DNA of 59,990 nucleotides from Acidobacteriota bacterium (GTDB lineage Bacteria > Acidobacteriota > Vicinamibacteria > Vicinamibacterales > UBA2999): positions 1 through 59,990 of the forward strand of contig JAEUQR010000100.1 in assembly GCA_016789705.1 (NCBI GenBank), in the 5' to 3' direction. The position numbers were made by a program, and so were the translations under genes. Shown piece after piece: positions 1 through 8,212 of this stretch (its first letter is position 1; each line of letters starts with the position of its first letter). The notes below the pieces were generated by a model, which saw only the letters and a list, made by a program, of their open reading frames with translations, did no database searches and was not told the DNA's origin.

Positions 1-663
1 GGTGCGCAGCCGCACCACCTGCCGCTGCTCGGAGGCGAGCTGATCGCGGGCCGCGCGTTCCTCGGCGAGGAGCTTGCGGTGGGCCGCGATCCGCAGTTCC
101 TCGACGCGGGCGAGCGCCACCACGCCGCGGCTGGCGCGCGCCAGGTCGCGGCCCTCGGCCGTCGCGAGCAGCAGCCGCACGTAGCCATCGGCGCCGCCGC
201 GCTTGTAGAGCGCTTCGAGGCGCCCTTCGAGGGCCGGCGTGCGGGCCACGCGCTGCGCCTCGAGTTCCGCCACGCGGGCTGCCGACGCCGTGACCTTCGC
301 GGTGACCGCCTCGAGACGGGCCGAGACCGCGGCGAGTTCTTCGGCGCGCAGCGCGCGCGTCACTTCGAGCTGGCGCAGCTGCGTGAGCACGCTGCGCTGC
401 TGGGCGGCGAGCTGGTCCGACTCGCGCTGCAGCGCCTTGATGCGGTCGGCGGCGCGGGCGGCAAGGGCCGTGGCTTCGTCGCGCGTGATGGGGGCCGGCG
501 CCGGGGCCGGCGTTTCGGCCGGCGTGGCCGGACGGTCCTGCGACGTCGGGAGCGGCGGCGAGACCTGGGCGCCGGCGACGGTGGCGCACGCGGCCACGAG
601 CGCGGCGCACGCCGCGAGCGCCACGGCGCGCGCGGACCGGCGGAGTCGGCGTTCCCTCGACAT
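1..663 (-). CDS. EnvC-like coiled-coil murein hydrolase activator, C-terminus outside window
   Basis: Reading leftward from the ATG at 661-663, the frame stays open for 221 codons to the window edge, so only the N-terminal part is present. It has an Arg-rich start, a hydrophobic segment with a possible lipobox (VAAC, Cys near residue 26), a Pro/Ala linker, then a long Ala/Arg/Glu/Leu-rich coiled coil. The segment LEALYKRGGADGYVRLLL resembles the conserved 'lYk.g..gylrlLL' stretch of EnvC-type proteins, whose C-terminal LytM/M23 domain would lie beyond base 1. The family sits in the periplasm and activates cell-division amidases. The M23 domain cannot be seen, so a plain coiled-coil protein remains possible. 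The start lies 24 bases from the divergent gene at 688. Confidence 0.72.
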   Translation of the reverse strand, partial: MSRERRLRRSARAVALAACAALVAACATVAGAQVSPPLPTSQDRPATPAETPAPAPAPITRDEATALAARAADRIKALQRESDQLAAQQRSVLTQLRQLEVTRALRAEELAAVSARLEAVTAKVTASAARVAELEAQRVARTPALEGRLEALYKRGGADGYVRLLLATAEGRDLARASRGVVALARVEELRIAAHRKLLAEERAARDQLASEQRQVVRLRT

Positions 664-675
664 CTCTTCGAAGGA

Positions 676-681
676 TACACT
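676..681 (+). promoter_or_regulatory. -10 element TACACT, leaderless layout
   Basis: TACACT ends 6 bases before the ATG at 688, so transcription would start at or next to the start codon. No Shine-Dalgarno sequence lies between them. One of eleven such sites in the window. Confidence 0.55.
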
Positions 682-687
682 TTGCCG

Positions 688-1029
688 ATGTCCGAATCCG
701 CGCCGACCGCGCCACCGGCCGCCGTTGTCGTCACGCCGGCCGAGCTCTTCTGGATGACGGCCGGGGCCTGGCTGAGCGGGGCGTGCCTGCTCGCCCTGCT
801 GCCGGTGCTGCTGGCGCCACGGCTCGGCCCGGCCGGCGGCCTCGCCGTGTCGTATGTGCTCTTCTTCCTGGCGTGGCAGCCCATCCAGCGGCTGACTCAG
901 CGCGCCATCGGCCCGCAGAAGGCCGTCGTCCGCATGCTGGCGTTCGTCGCGTCGGCGGCGATGCTCGCCTACTACGTGCGCGAAGCGCTACTGGCGCTCG
1001 TCGCCGGCGCCCTGCCCGCCGCCGGCTGA
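688..1029 (+). CDS. small membrane protein, function unknown
   Basis: A 113-residue protein with three hydrophobic segments (about residues 22-43, 50-66 and 84-107) after a Ser/Pro/Ala-rich N-terminus. I do not recognise a family. An in-frame extension upstream to base 79 exists, but it is only the shadow of the EnvC-like gene on the other strand. The ATG at 688 is chosen because it sits 6 bases after a TACACT -10 hexamer and because the hydrophobic protein begins there. It is followed 34 bases later by ruvX, which has its own promoter. Confidence 0.7.
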   Translation: MSESAPTAPPAAVVVTPAELFWMTAGAWLSGACLLALLPVLLAPRLGPAGGLAVSYVLFFLAWQPIQRLTQRAIGPQKAVVRMLAFVASAAMLAYYVREALLALVAGALPAAG

Positions 1030-1051
1030 CGAGCCGGCCGTTTCCCGCCGC

Positions 1052-1057
1052 TATACT
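1052..1057 (+). promoter_or_regulatory. -10 element TATACT upstream of ruvX, leaderless layout
   Basis: TATACT ends 6 bases before the GTG start at 1064, with no room for a ribosome binding site. This spacing supports GTG 1064 as start and a leaderless ruvX-mltG transcript. Confidence 0.6.
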
Positions 1058-1063
1058 TCCGAC

Positions 1064-1498
1064 GTGCGCGCCCTCGGCATCGACTACGGCCTTCGCCGCA
1101 TCGGCCTCGCGCTCAGCGACGCGTCGGGGACGCTGGCCTCGCCCCTCGGCGTGCTCATGCGTCCGAAGAGTGAAGGCCAGGCGCTGAAACTCGTGCGCGC
1201 CGAAGTGGCGCGCCTGGCCGCCGAAGACGATGGCCTGGCGGCCGTGGTCGTCGGCTGGCCGCGCCGGCTCGATGGCTCGCCGAACGATCAAACGCCCTTC
1301 GTCGAGACGTTCGCCAAAGCGCTGGGGGCCGTCGTCGATATGCCGGTCGTGCTGCAGGACGAGCGGCTCACCTCGCACGAGGCCGACGCCCGGCTCGCCA
1401 CCGGCGAACGCGACTGGAAGAAACGCAAGCTGAAGCTCGATGCCGCGGCGGCCGCCATCGTGCTCCAGGACTGGCTCGATGCGAGACCCCGTGGGTAA
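1064..1498 (+). CDS. ruvX: RuvX/YqgF pre-16S rRNA nuclease, RNase H-like fold
   Basis: The 144-residue product has the full YqgF pattern: GIDYGLRRIG at residues 5-14 (Asp7), VVGWPRRLDGS near 62-72, DERLTS at 99-104 and the late Asp126 in KLDAAAA. The three acidic residues Asp7, Glu100 and Asp126 match the expected metal site. The family processes the 5' end of 16S rRNA and was earlier called a putative Holliday-junction resolvase. GTG 1064 is the start because the product begins right at the first beta strand and follows a -10 box at leaderless distance. The 3' end overlaps mltG by 20 bases, a common pairing in bacteria. Confidence 0.93.
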   Translation: MRALGIDYGLRRIGLALSDASGTLASPLGVLMRPKSEGQALKLVRAEVARLAAEDDGLAAVVVGWPRRLDGSPNDQTPFVETFAKALGAVVDMPVVLQDERLTSHEADARLATGERDWKKRKLKLDAAAAAIVLQDWLDARPRG

Positions 1499-2552
1499 GT
1501 GGCTCGTACGGCTGGCGCTCGTCGGCGCGCTGCTCGCGGGAGCCGCGGGCGGCGCGTTCTGGTGGCTGCGCGCGCAGGCGACCACCCCGTTCCGCGCTTT
1601 CGACGGCGAGGCGGTGTTCGTGGACGTGCCGCCGGGCACCGGTCCGCGTTCGATCGGCGCGCGCCTCGTCGGGGCCGGCGTCGTGCGCGACGACCTGACC
1701 TTCCGCGTGGCCCTCTGGCTGACGGGCAGGGCCCGCGATCTCAAGGCCGGCGAGTACCGCTTCGACGGCGCGCGGAGCGCGGTCGATGTGGTGACGATGC
1801 TCGCGGACGGCGCCATCTACACGCGCCCGGTCACGTTCCGCGAGGGTCTCACGATCGGCGAGATGGCCGACGTGTATGCCGCAAGCGGCCTTGGGGCACG
1901 CGACGCCTTCGTCGCCGCGGCCGGAGAGGCCTCGCTCATCCGCGATCTCGACCCGGCGGCCACCGACCTCGAGGGGTATCTCTTCCCGGACACGTATCCG
2001 GTGCCGCGGCAGACGCCAGCCGCCACGCTCGTCGCGCAGATGGTGCGCGGCTTCCGCGCCGCTCTCACCCCCGAGCTCATCGCGCGGGCCGCCGCCGATG
2101 GCCTCACCGTGCGGCAGGTGGTCACGCTCGCGGCCCTCGTCGAGAAGGAAACCGCGCAGGATGCCGAGCGGCCGATCGTGGCCGCGGTCTACCGCAACCG
2201 GCACCGGATCGGCATGGGCATGCAGGCCGATCCCACCGTGATCTTCGCGCTGCAGCGGGCGGGCAGGTGGGACGGCAACCTGTCGCGTGACGACCTGCAG
2301 TTCGATTCGCCCTACAACACGTACCGTTACGGCGGCCTGCCGCCCGGTCCGATCGCCGCGCCCGGCAAACGGGCGCTCGAAGCCGTGGTCGCTCCGGCCA
2401 CGGTGGACTATCTCTACTTCGTCAGCCGCAACGACGGCACCCACGTGTTCGCGACGACGCTCGCCGAACACAACCGCAACGTCTTCGAGTGGCAGGTGAA
2501 GTTCTTCCGCGAACGCCGCGCCCGTGCTCGCGCCGCGGCGCGCGAGCCGTAG
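1479..2552 (+). CDS. mltG: endolytic murein transglycosylase MltG
   Basis: The 357-residue protein is close to the usual MltG length of about 340. One transmembrane anchor covers residues 9-29, followed by a periplasmic LysM-like part and the YceG catalytic domain. Visible motifs are GYLFPDTY near 166-173, VEKET at 221-225 carrying the expected catalytic Glu, QADPTVIFAL near 249-258, and YNTYRYGGLPPGPI. MltG cleaves nascent glycan strands at the inner membrane and sets their length. ATG 1479 lies inside ruvX; a GTG at 1491 is an alternative start four codons later. The gene ends 4 bases from the convergent DinB-like gene. Confidence 0.94.
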   Translation: MRDPVGKWLVRLALVGALLAGAAGGAFWWLRAQATTPFRAFDGEAVFVDVPPGTGPRSIGARLVGAGVVRDDLTFRVALWLTGRARDLKAGEYRFDGARSAVDVVTMLADGAIYTRPVTFREGLTIGEMADVYAASGLGARDAFVAAAGEASLIRDLDPAATDLEGYLFPDTYPVPRQTPAATLVAQMVRGFRAALTPELIARAAADGLTVRQVVTLAALVEKETAQDAERPIVAAVYRNRHRIGMGMQADPTVIFALQRAGRWDGNLSRDDLQFDSPYNTYRYGGLPPGPIAAPGKRALEAVVAPATVDYLYFVSRNDGTHVFATTLAEHNRNVFEWQVKFFRERRARARAAAREP

Positions 2553-2556
2553 CCGG

Positions 2557-3093
2557 TCAGCCGCGGGTGGGCGCCGCCACGTTGCGCGGCCACATCGGCT
2601 CGGGGCGGCCCCGCCAGATCCACGCGATGTAGTCCACGAGCGGCGGCTCGGCGCCGAGCTCGCGCAGGCGCGCGTTCACCTGGCCGCGGTGGTGCATGCT
2701 GTGCATCGCCACCTGCCGCGCCGTCTCGGCCATCGTCGGATGGCCCGCCGCTTCGTGGCGTTCGATGGCGCGGCCCGCCCACGGCAGCACGATCGTGCGT
2801 CCGAGCGCGCCGGCGTCGGCGTCGGCGAGGTAGGTCTGCACGGCGGCATGCGCGCCGCGGCCCCAGGCGGCGAGCGCCGGCGCGTCGGGAAACGAGGCGA
2901 CGTTCACGAGATCCGGCGCGCCGCCCGTCCAGATGGCGGCGAACGCGCGCTGCACGGTGTGGATGTGGTGCAGCCAGCCGCGGATGCGTTCGTCGGCGCG
3001 CGCCGGCCCCGACTGCAGCGTGGTGCTCCACACGAGCGCGTCGGCCCATTCCATGTGGGCGGCGAGCTCGAGCAATTCGTCCTGCAGGGCCAT
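2557..3093 (-). CDS. DinB-family four-helix metal-binding protein
   Basis: The 178-residue product looks like the DinB/YfiT superfamily of thiol- or metal-binding four-helix bundles. It has a helix-2 His cluster (LHHIHTV near residues 41-47) and the late motif MHSMHHRGQVNARLRELG (about 130-147) that supplies the other metal ligands. Substrates vary in this family (bacillithiol and mycothiol transferases, detoxification enzymes), so no reaction can be assigned. The start at 3093 is preceded by AAGGAGACATCCG, a strong Shine-Dalgarno sequence at normal distance. It lies just downstream of nadK in the same direction but has its own ribosome binding site. Confidence 0.85.
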   Translation of the reverse strand: MALQDELLELAAHMEWADALVWSTTLQSGPARADERIRGWLHHIHTVQRAFAAIWTGGAPDLVNVASFPDAPALAAWGRGAHAAVQTYLADADAGALGRTIVLPWAGRAIERHEAAGHPTMAETARQVAMHSMHHRGQVNARLRELGAEPPLVDYIAWIWRGRPEPMWPRNVAAPTRG

Positions 3094-3146
3094 CGGATGT
3101 CTCCTTGTCGGTCTCGGGCGCGGGGCGGCGGGTGGTCGGTCTCCGC

Positions 3147-4013
3147 TCAGCGTTCGCCCCACTTGAGCTTCTGGCGCAGCACCTCGAAGTAGGTGCGGGT
3201 CGTCGCCCGCACGAGCTTCACGTGGCGGGCGGCGCGGCGGATGACCACGGAGTCGCCGGTTCTGAGCGGGCTGCCGGTCTGGCCGTCGAAGGTCACATAC
3301 ACCTCGCCGCCGTTGTCGGTGCTGACGGCGACCGTGACGTCGCGCTGGGCCGGCACCACGATCGGACGGTTGCTGAGCGTGTGCGGGGCGATCGGCGTGA
3401 GGATGAAGGCGTCCATCGCCGGATGGACGATGGGGCCGCCCGCCGCGAGGTTGTAGGCGGTCGAGCCGGTCGGGCTCGCGACGATGAGGCCGTCGGCCTT
3501 CACGTTGGTCACGAACTGGCCGCCCACCGACACCGAGAGATCGATGATGCGCGAGAGCGCCGTGCGGGTGAAGACCACGTCGTTCAGCACGATGGTGTCG
3601 TCGGTCGTGGCATCACCGCGCTGCACATGTGCGTGCAGCATCATGCGCTCGTCGAGCTGGGCGCGGCCCTCGAGCACGTCGGCGAGCGCGGCGAGGAGTT
3701 CGGGGCGCGTGATCTCGGTGAGGAACCCGAGGCTGCCGAAGTTCACGCCGAGGATCGGCACGTCGCGCGGGCCGCGGGCGATGCGGTCGGCCATGGCGAG
3801 GAGCGTGCCGTCGCCGCCGAGCACGACGATGAGGTCGGCCGTACCGGGCATGTCGTCGCGCGCCGTGACGGTGCCGGGCGCGTCGGCCATGAGCGCCGCC
3901 GCCTCCGGCGACCAGCACGCCGTGGCGCCGCGTGCCGCGAGCCAGGCGCGGAGCTGACTCAGGGTCTCGCGGGCGTCCACGAGGTCGGGTTTGGCGACGA
4001 TGCCGATGTGCAT
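3147..4013 (-). CDS. nadK: NAD kinase
   Basis: The 288-residue protein carries the defining NAD kinase motifs: GGDGT at residues 66-70 with catalytic Asp68, VNFGSLGFLTE, VLNDVVFTR, and ASPTGSTAYNLAAGGPIVHP. It phosphorylates NAD to NADP in the cytoplasm. The ATG at 4013 lies 2 bases from the tlyA stop, so the two are very probably one operon and translationally coupled. The order tlyA-nadK after ispA is a frequently conserved cluster. Length and motif order are complete, with nothing unusual. Confidence 0.95.
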   Translation of the reverse strand: MHIGIVAKPDLVDARETLSQLRAWLAARGATACWSPEAAALMADAPGTVTARDDMPGTADLIVVLGGDGTLLAMADRIARGPRDVPILGVNFGSLGFLTEITRPELLAALADVLEGRAQLDERMMLHAHVQRGDATTDDTIVLNDVVFTRTALSRIIDLSVSVGGQFVTNVKADGLIVASPTGSTAYNLAAGGPIVHPAMDAFILTPIAPHTLSNRPIVVPAQRDVTVAVSTDNGGEVYVTFDGQTGSPLRTGDSVVIRRAARHVKLVRATTRTYFEVLRQKLKWGER

Positions 4014-4015
4014 GG

Positions 4016-4762
4016 TTACGGCCGCGGTGAGGGCGTGAAGTGCATCAGGAACTCCCGATTGCCTTTCGCGCCGACGATCGGCGAGGGCGTCACCGCCAGG
4101 CGCGTCCATCCTAACGCAGCCGCCTTCGCCGTGACCTCGGCCTGCACGCGGGCGTGCACGTCGGGATCCCGCACGATGCCCTTCGGCGCATCGCGCCGTC
4201 CGGCTTCGAACTGCGGCTTCACGAGGGCGATGAGATCGGCGCCGGGGCGGACCACGGCGAGGAGCGGCGGCAGGATGAGCGCGAGCGAGATGAACGAAAC
4301 GTCCACCGTGACGATGCCGGCGCCGTCGCCGAGATCGGGCAGGTGGGCGGCGGTGAGGTGGCGCGCGTTCAGGCCCTCGATGACGGTCACGCGCGGGTCG
4401 GTGCGCAGGCGCCAGTGCAACTGACTGTGCCCGACGTCCACGGCGATGACGCGGGCGGCGCCGCGGGCCAGGAGCACGTCCGTGAAGCCGCCGGTCGAGG
4501 CGCCGATGTCGAGGCCCAGCCGGCCGGTGACGTCGATGCCGAAGGTGTCGAGCGCGTGCGCAAGCTTGACGCCGCCGCGGCTGACCCACGGGTGGTCCGG
4601 GCCGATGACCTTCACGTCGGCATGTTCCGACACCATCGTGCCGGCTTTGGCCGCCGCCCGCCCGTCCAGGTCCACCTGGCCGGCCATGATGAGCGCCTGC
4701 GCCCGTTCGCGCGACTCGACGAGGCCGCGTCGCACGAGGAGCTGATCGAGACGGAGCTTCAT
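4016..4762 (-). CDS. tlyA: TlyA-family rRNA methyltransferase with S4 domain
   Basis: The 248-residue protein begins with an S4 RNA-binding domain (RLDQLLVRRGLVESRERAQA, residues 3-22, to about 65). A FtsJ-like Rossmann methyltransferase follows, with SAM motif GLDIGASTGGFTDVLL and downstream VTVDVSFISL and ALVKPQFE. TlyA proteins 2'-O-methylate rRNA using SAM; some were first described as hemolysins. The start at 4762 matches the start of the S4 domain. It lies 13 bases after the ispA stop and 2 bases before nadK. Confidence 0.92.
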   Translation of the reverse strand: MKLRLDQLLVRRGLVESRERAQALIMAGQVDLDGRAAAKAGTMVSEHADVKVIGPDHPWVSRGGVKLAHALDTFGIDVTGRLGLDIGASTGGFTDVLLARGAARVIAVDVGHSQLHWRLRTDPRVTVIEGLNARHLTAAHLPDLGDGAGIVTVDVSFISLALILPPLLAVVRPGADLIALVKPQFEAGRRDAPKGIVRDPDVHARVQAEVTAKAAALGWTRLAVTPSPIVGAKGNREFLMHFTPSPRP

Positions 4763-4775
4763 CGGCGGCCGGCGG

Positions 4776-5714
4776 TTACGAGCGGCGGTGGACGATCCAC
4801 TGGGCGATGGCGTCGAGATGCGACGGACGCAGGCCGGCGTCGGCGAGCGCGGCCTCGGCGCGCGTCGTGGCGTCGGCCGCCATCCGCTTCGAGGTCTCAA
4901 GGCCGAAGAGCGCGGGGAAGGTCGGCTTGCCGTCCGCCGCGTCCTTGCCGGAGGTCTTGCCGAGGGCGTCTGAGGCGCCTTCGACGTCGAGCACGTCGTC
5001 CACGATCTGGAAGGCGAGGCCCACTTCCGACGCCCAGCGGTCGAGGTGCGCGAGCTGCGCCTCGGTGGCGCCGGCCATGATCGCGCCCGTCGCGGCGGCG
5101 GCGCGGATGAGGGCGCCGGTCTTGCGCGCGTGCATGTCGGCGAGCGTCGGGCCATCGAGCGTGGTGGCCGCGCCGGCGCCCTTGCCGGCGGCCTGCAGGT
5201 CGATGGCCTGTCCGCCCACCATGCCGGCCGGTCCGGCGGCACGCGTCACCACGTCGAGCACGCGCAGCTTGCGGGCGAGGAGGATCGGGTCGTCGGTGTG
5301 CGGTTCGCGCACGATGAGGTGGAAGGCTTCTGCCTGCAGGCCATCACCGGCCAGAATCGCCTGGCCTTCGCCGACCACGGTGTGCAGCGTGGGCCGCCCG
5401 CGCCGCAGGTCATCGTCGTCCATTGCCGGGAGATCGTCGTGGATGAGCGAGTAGGTGTGGATGAGTTCGAGGGCGCAGGCGGCCGGGAGCGCCCGGGCGC
5501 GGGCCAGGGCGGCGTCCTCCCGGCGCGCGCTGGCCACGGCGTCGGCGGCGGCGAGCACGAGAATCGGACGCAGGCGCTTGCCGCCGGCCATGACGCTGTA
5601 GCGCATCGACTCGGCGACCACCGGCGGGCACTGCGGCGCGCGGGGCAGCACGCGATCGAGCGTCTGCTCGATGGCGGCGCGGCACTCCTCGGCGAAGGCC
5701 TCGAACGTGACCAC
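4776..5714 (-). CDS. ispA: short-chain polyprenyl synthase, probable farnesyl diphosphate synthase
   Basis: The 312-residue class I prenyltransferase has the first Asp-rich motif DDLPAMDDDDLRRG (Asp93 onward) and the second DDVLD (Asp239, Asp240, Asp243). Tyr88 stands five residues before the first Asp. In this family a bulky aromatic there limits chain length, so FPP from IPP and DMAPP is the best prediction. The start is a GTG at 5714, one base after the xseB stop. The xseA-xseB-ispA-tlyA-nadK order is classical, but the dxs gene often found next to ispA is absent. A paralogue with Gln at the same position is at 48705. Confidence 0.92.
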   Translation of the reverse strand: MVTFEAFAEECRAAIEQTLDRVLPRAPQCPPVVAESMRYSVMAGGKRLRPILVLAAADAVASARREDAALARARALPAACALELIHTYSLIHDDLPAMDDDDLRRGRPTLHTVVGEGQAILAGDGLQAEAFHLIVREPHTDDPILLARKLRVLDVVTRAAGPAGMVGGQAIDLQAAGKGAGAATTLDGPTLADMHARKTGALIRAAAATGAIMAGATEAQLAHLDRWASEVGLAFQIVDDVLDVEGASDALGKTSGKDAADGKPTFPALFGLETSKRMAADATTRAEAALADAGLRPSHLDAIAQWIVHRRS

Positions 5715-5715
5715 G

Positions 5716-5964
5716 CTACCGGTCCTCGTCCTGGCCGACCTCGGTGAGGTCGCGCGGCGCGGCCACGAGTTCGCCGCGGTCGTTGAGGATGTCGATCCGC
5801 CGCTCGGCGGCTTCGAGGCGCTCGTGGCAGTAGCGCTGCAACTGCACGCCGCGTTCGTAGAGCGCGAGCGACGCCTCGAGCGCGAGATCGCCCTCCTCGA
5901 GCTTCTTCACGATACCCGCCAGTTCGGCCAGCGCGGCCTCGAAGTCCTTGATCGTCTCGTCCAT
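5716..5964 (-). CDS. xseB: exodeoxyribonuclease VII small subunit
   Basis: The 82-residue protein matches XseB in length and in its two-helix pattern: IKDFEAALAELAGIVKKLEEGD, then LEASLALYERGVQLQRYCHERL. It forms exonuclease VII with XseA, several small subunits binding each large one, and degrades single-stranded DNA. The ATG at 5964 shares one base with the xseA stop (TGATG), indicating translational coupling; a GTG one codon upstream is the alternative. The stop is one base from the GTG of ispA. Confidence 0.93.
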   Translation of the reverse strand: MDETIKDFEAALAELAGIVKKLEEGDLALEASLALYERGVQLQRYCHERLEAAERRIDILNDRGELVAAPRDLTEVGQDEDR

Positions 5965-7379
5965 CACGCGGTTCCTCGTTCGGGGCGTGCCTCGAACACT
6001 TCTCGTACGTCACAGGCCACTTCGCCCTCGCCGAGCGTGACGCGCACGCGGTCGCCCGGCGAGAGCTCGGTGGCGCGGCGGACGAGCGTGGTGCGATCGC
6101 CGGACCAGCATACGGCGTAGCCACGGCCGAGCACGGCCAGCGGGCTCAGCGCGTGCAGCCGGGCCGCGGCTTCACGGGCGCGGCCCTGCGCGCGGTGCTG
6201 CGTGGCGCGCATGGCGGCGTCGAGGCGGCCGCGGTGGCCGACGAGCGCGGCGCGGACGCGAGCCAGGCGTTCCTGCGGCCGGAACGTGTCGAGGGTGCGC
6301 CCGAGCATGACGAGGCGGCGCTGCCGGGCGGCCAGGCCGCTGGCTGCGGCCGCGCGCAGCCCGGTTGCCAGCTCCGACACGTGGCGCTGGCGGAGCGCGA
6401 TGCGGCCGGGCAGGCCGGCGAAGGCGGGCCGGCCCCCGATCTGGTGGAGTCGCGCGTCGAAGCGTTGCACGCGCGACCGCATGGCGGCGCGGGCGCGGCC
6501 GCCGATGGCGTCGATCTGGTGCACGAACTCGTCCTTGCGGCCGACGACGATTTCGGCGGCGGCCGAGGGCGTCGGTGCCCGCAGGTCGGCGACGAAGTCC
6601 GCGATGGTGACGTCGGTCTCGTGGCCCACGGCCGAGATGACCGGCACCGGGCAGGCGGCGATCGCGCGGGCCACGACTTCTTCGTTGAAGGCCCACAGGT
6701 CTTCGATCGAGCCGCCGCCGCGTCCGGCGATGACGACGTCCACACCAGCCACGGTGCCGATGCGGTGGAGCGCGCGCGCGATCTCGTCGGCCGAGCCGTC
6801 GCCCTGCACGCGCGTCGGGGCGATGACGAGGTGTGCGTTCGGGTAGCGGCGGCGCAGCACGCGGATGATGTCGCGCAGGGCCGCGCCGTCACGGGAGGTG
6901 ACGATGCCGATCCGTCGGGGGAGCGCCGGCAGTGGCCGTTTCCGCGCCGCCTCGAAGAGGCCCTCGGCGGCGAGCCGCTTGCGCAGCTGCTCGTAGGCGA
7001 GCTGCAGGGCGCCGAGGCCCTGCGGCTCCATGTGCTCGCAGATGAGCTGATACTCGCCGCGCGGGTCGTAGACGCTCAGTCTTCCGCGGGCGATGACGTG
7101 CGCGCCGTCCTCCGGCTTGAACTTGAGCAGGCGCAGCGACGTGCGGAACATCACGCCCTTGATCTGGGCGTGGGCGTCCTTGAGCGTGAAGTACAGGTGC
7201 CCGGTGTTCCAGACGCGCGCCCCCGACAGCTCGCCTTCGACCCACACCTCCGGGAACTCCGATTCGACCAGGCCACGCAGCGCCGCCGTGAGCTCGGCGA
7301 CACTGAGCACCCGCCGCCGCGGTGGCGGGGGCGATGGTGGCGGGGCCGGATCGTCGAAGGGCAGGCGGGTCGGCGTCAC
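5964..7379 (-). CDS. xseA: exodeoxyribonuclease VII large subunit
   Basis: The 471-residue protein starts with a short Pro-rich leader, then the N-terminal OB-fold (VAELTAALRGLVESEFPEVW, about 27-46, and GHLYFTLKD). The catalytic domain follows with GIVTSRDGAALRDI, GRGGGSIEDLWAFN and PVISAVGHETDVTIADFVAD. Coiled-coil segments and a C-terminal GRGYAVCWS-type strand complete the family architecture. The GTG start at 7379 overlaps the preceding phosphodiesterase stop by 4 bases (GTGA), and its end overlaps xseB. It acts in repair and recombination by digesting single-stranded DNA. Confidence 0.95.
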   Translation of the reverse strand: MTPTRLPFDDPAPPPSPPPPRRRVLSVAELTAALRGLVESEFPEVWVEGELSGARVWNTGHLYFTLKDAHAQIKGVMFRTSLRLLKFKPEDGAHVIARGRLSVYDPRGEYQLICEHMEPQGLGALQLAYEQLRKRLAAEGLFEAARKRPLPALPRRIGIVTSRDGAALRDIIRVLRRRYPNAHLVIAPTRVQGDGSADEIARALHRIGTVAGVDVVIAGRGGGSIEDLWAFNEEVVARAIAACPVPVISAVGHETDVTIADFVADLRAPTPSAAAEIVVGRKDEFVHQIDAIGGRARAAMRSRVQRFDARLHQIGGRPAFAGLPGRIALRQRHVSELATGLRAAAASGLAARQRRLVMLGRTLDTFRPQERLARVRAALVGHRGRLDAAMRATQHRAQGRAREAAARLHALSPLAVLGRGYAVCWSGDRTTLVRRATELSPGDRVRVTLGEGEVACDVREVFEARPERGTA

Positions 7380-8212
7380 GCGCGGGCGCCCGGGGTCGCC
7401 GCCATGTCGGCCGCGAGGCGGTCGATGTCGGCGGCCGAAAGGCTGAGGCGGTCGATCGCCGTGGCGAGACCGGTGGCCGGGTCGGCGGTGACGATGACGC
7501 CGTTCAGGCGCGGGTCGCCGCTCGCCGTCTCGAAGCGCGCCGGCAGCGCGTTCAGGAACTTGCCGATGACGGCGTCCTTCTCGACGCCGATGACGCCGTC
7601 GTGCGGGCCGGTCATGCCGGCATCGGTCAGGTAGGCGGTGCCCCGCGGCAGCACGCGGTTGTCGGCGGTCTGCACGTGCGTATGCGTGCCGACGACGGCC
7701 GTGGCGTGGCCGTCGAGATACCAGCCCATGGCCACCTTCTCGGAGGTGACTTCCGCGTGGATGTCCACGAAGACCACCTGCGCACCGGCGGTTCTGAGCG
7801 CCGTGACCTCGCGCAGCGCCGTCGTGAAGGGGTCGTCGATGCTCGCGAGGAACACGCGGCCCATCACGTTCACGATGCCGACCTTCACGCCGTTCTTCGC
7901 CGTCGCCAGATAGGTGCCGGCGCCGGGCGCGCCGGCCGGATAATTGGCCGGCCGCAGCAGGCGCGGTTCACGGGCGATGTACTCGAGCGCTTCCTTCTTG
8001 TCCCAGATGTGGTTGCCCGACGTCAGCACGTCGCAGCCGTAGGCGAGGAGCTGGTCGCCAATCTCGCGCGTGATGCCGAAGCCGGCGGCGGAGTTCTCGC
8101 CGTTGGCAATCACGAAGTCGATGTCGTGGGCGGCGACGATCGGTCCGACGCCGCGGCGCACGAGCTCGCGCCCGGGCTTGCCGACGATGTCGCCGATGAA
8201 GAGGAGCTTCAT
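7376..8212 (-). CDS. YmdB-type metallophosphoesterase
   Basis: The 278-residue protein matches the TIGR00282/YmdB family. It has LFIGDIVGKPGRELV (3-17), the metal-binding NGENSAAGFGIT, SGNHIWDKKE, and VVGTHTHVQTADNR with DAGMTGPHDGVIG. In Bacillus this family hydrolyses 2',3'- or 3',5'-cyclic nucleotides; the substrate here is not shown. ATG 8212 overlaps the upstream Hsp20 stop by 4 bases (ATGA) and the end overlaps the xseA GTG (GTGA). Hsp20, phosphodiesterase, xseA and xseB are thus an unbroken translationally coupled series. Confidence 0.92.
   Translation of the reverse strand: MKLLFIGDIVGKPGRELVRRGVGPIVAAHDIDFVIANGENSAAGFGITREIGDQLLAYGCDVLTSGNHIWDKKEALEYIAREPRLLRPANYPAGAPGAGTYLATAKNGVKVGIVNVMGRVFLASIDDPFTTALREVTALRTAGAQVVFVDIHAEVTSEKVAMGWYLDGHATAVVGTHTHVQTADNRVLPRGTAYLTDAGMTGPHDGVIGVEKDAVIGKFLNALPARFETASGDPRLNGVIVTADPATGLATAIDRLSLSAADIDRLAADMAATPGARA

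Noticed and set aside
79..687. Long in-frame extension upstream of the small membrane protein
   Set aside because: It is antisense to the EnvC-like gene, is Arg/His/Gly-rich without domain signal, and the promoter and hydrophobic protein place the start at 688.
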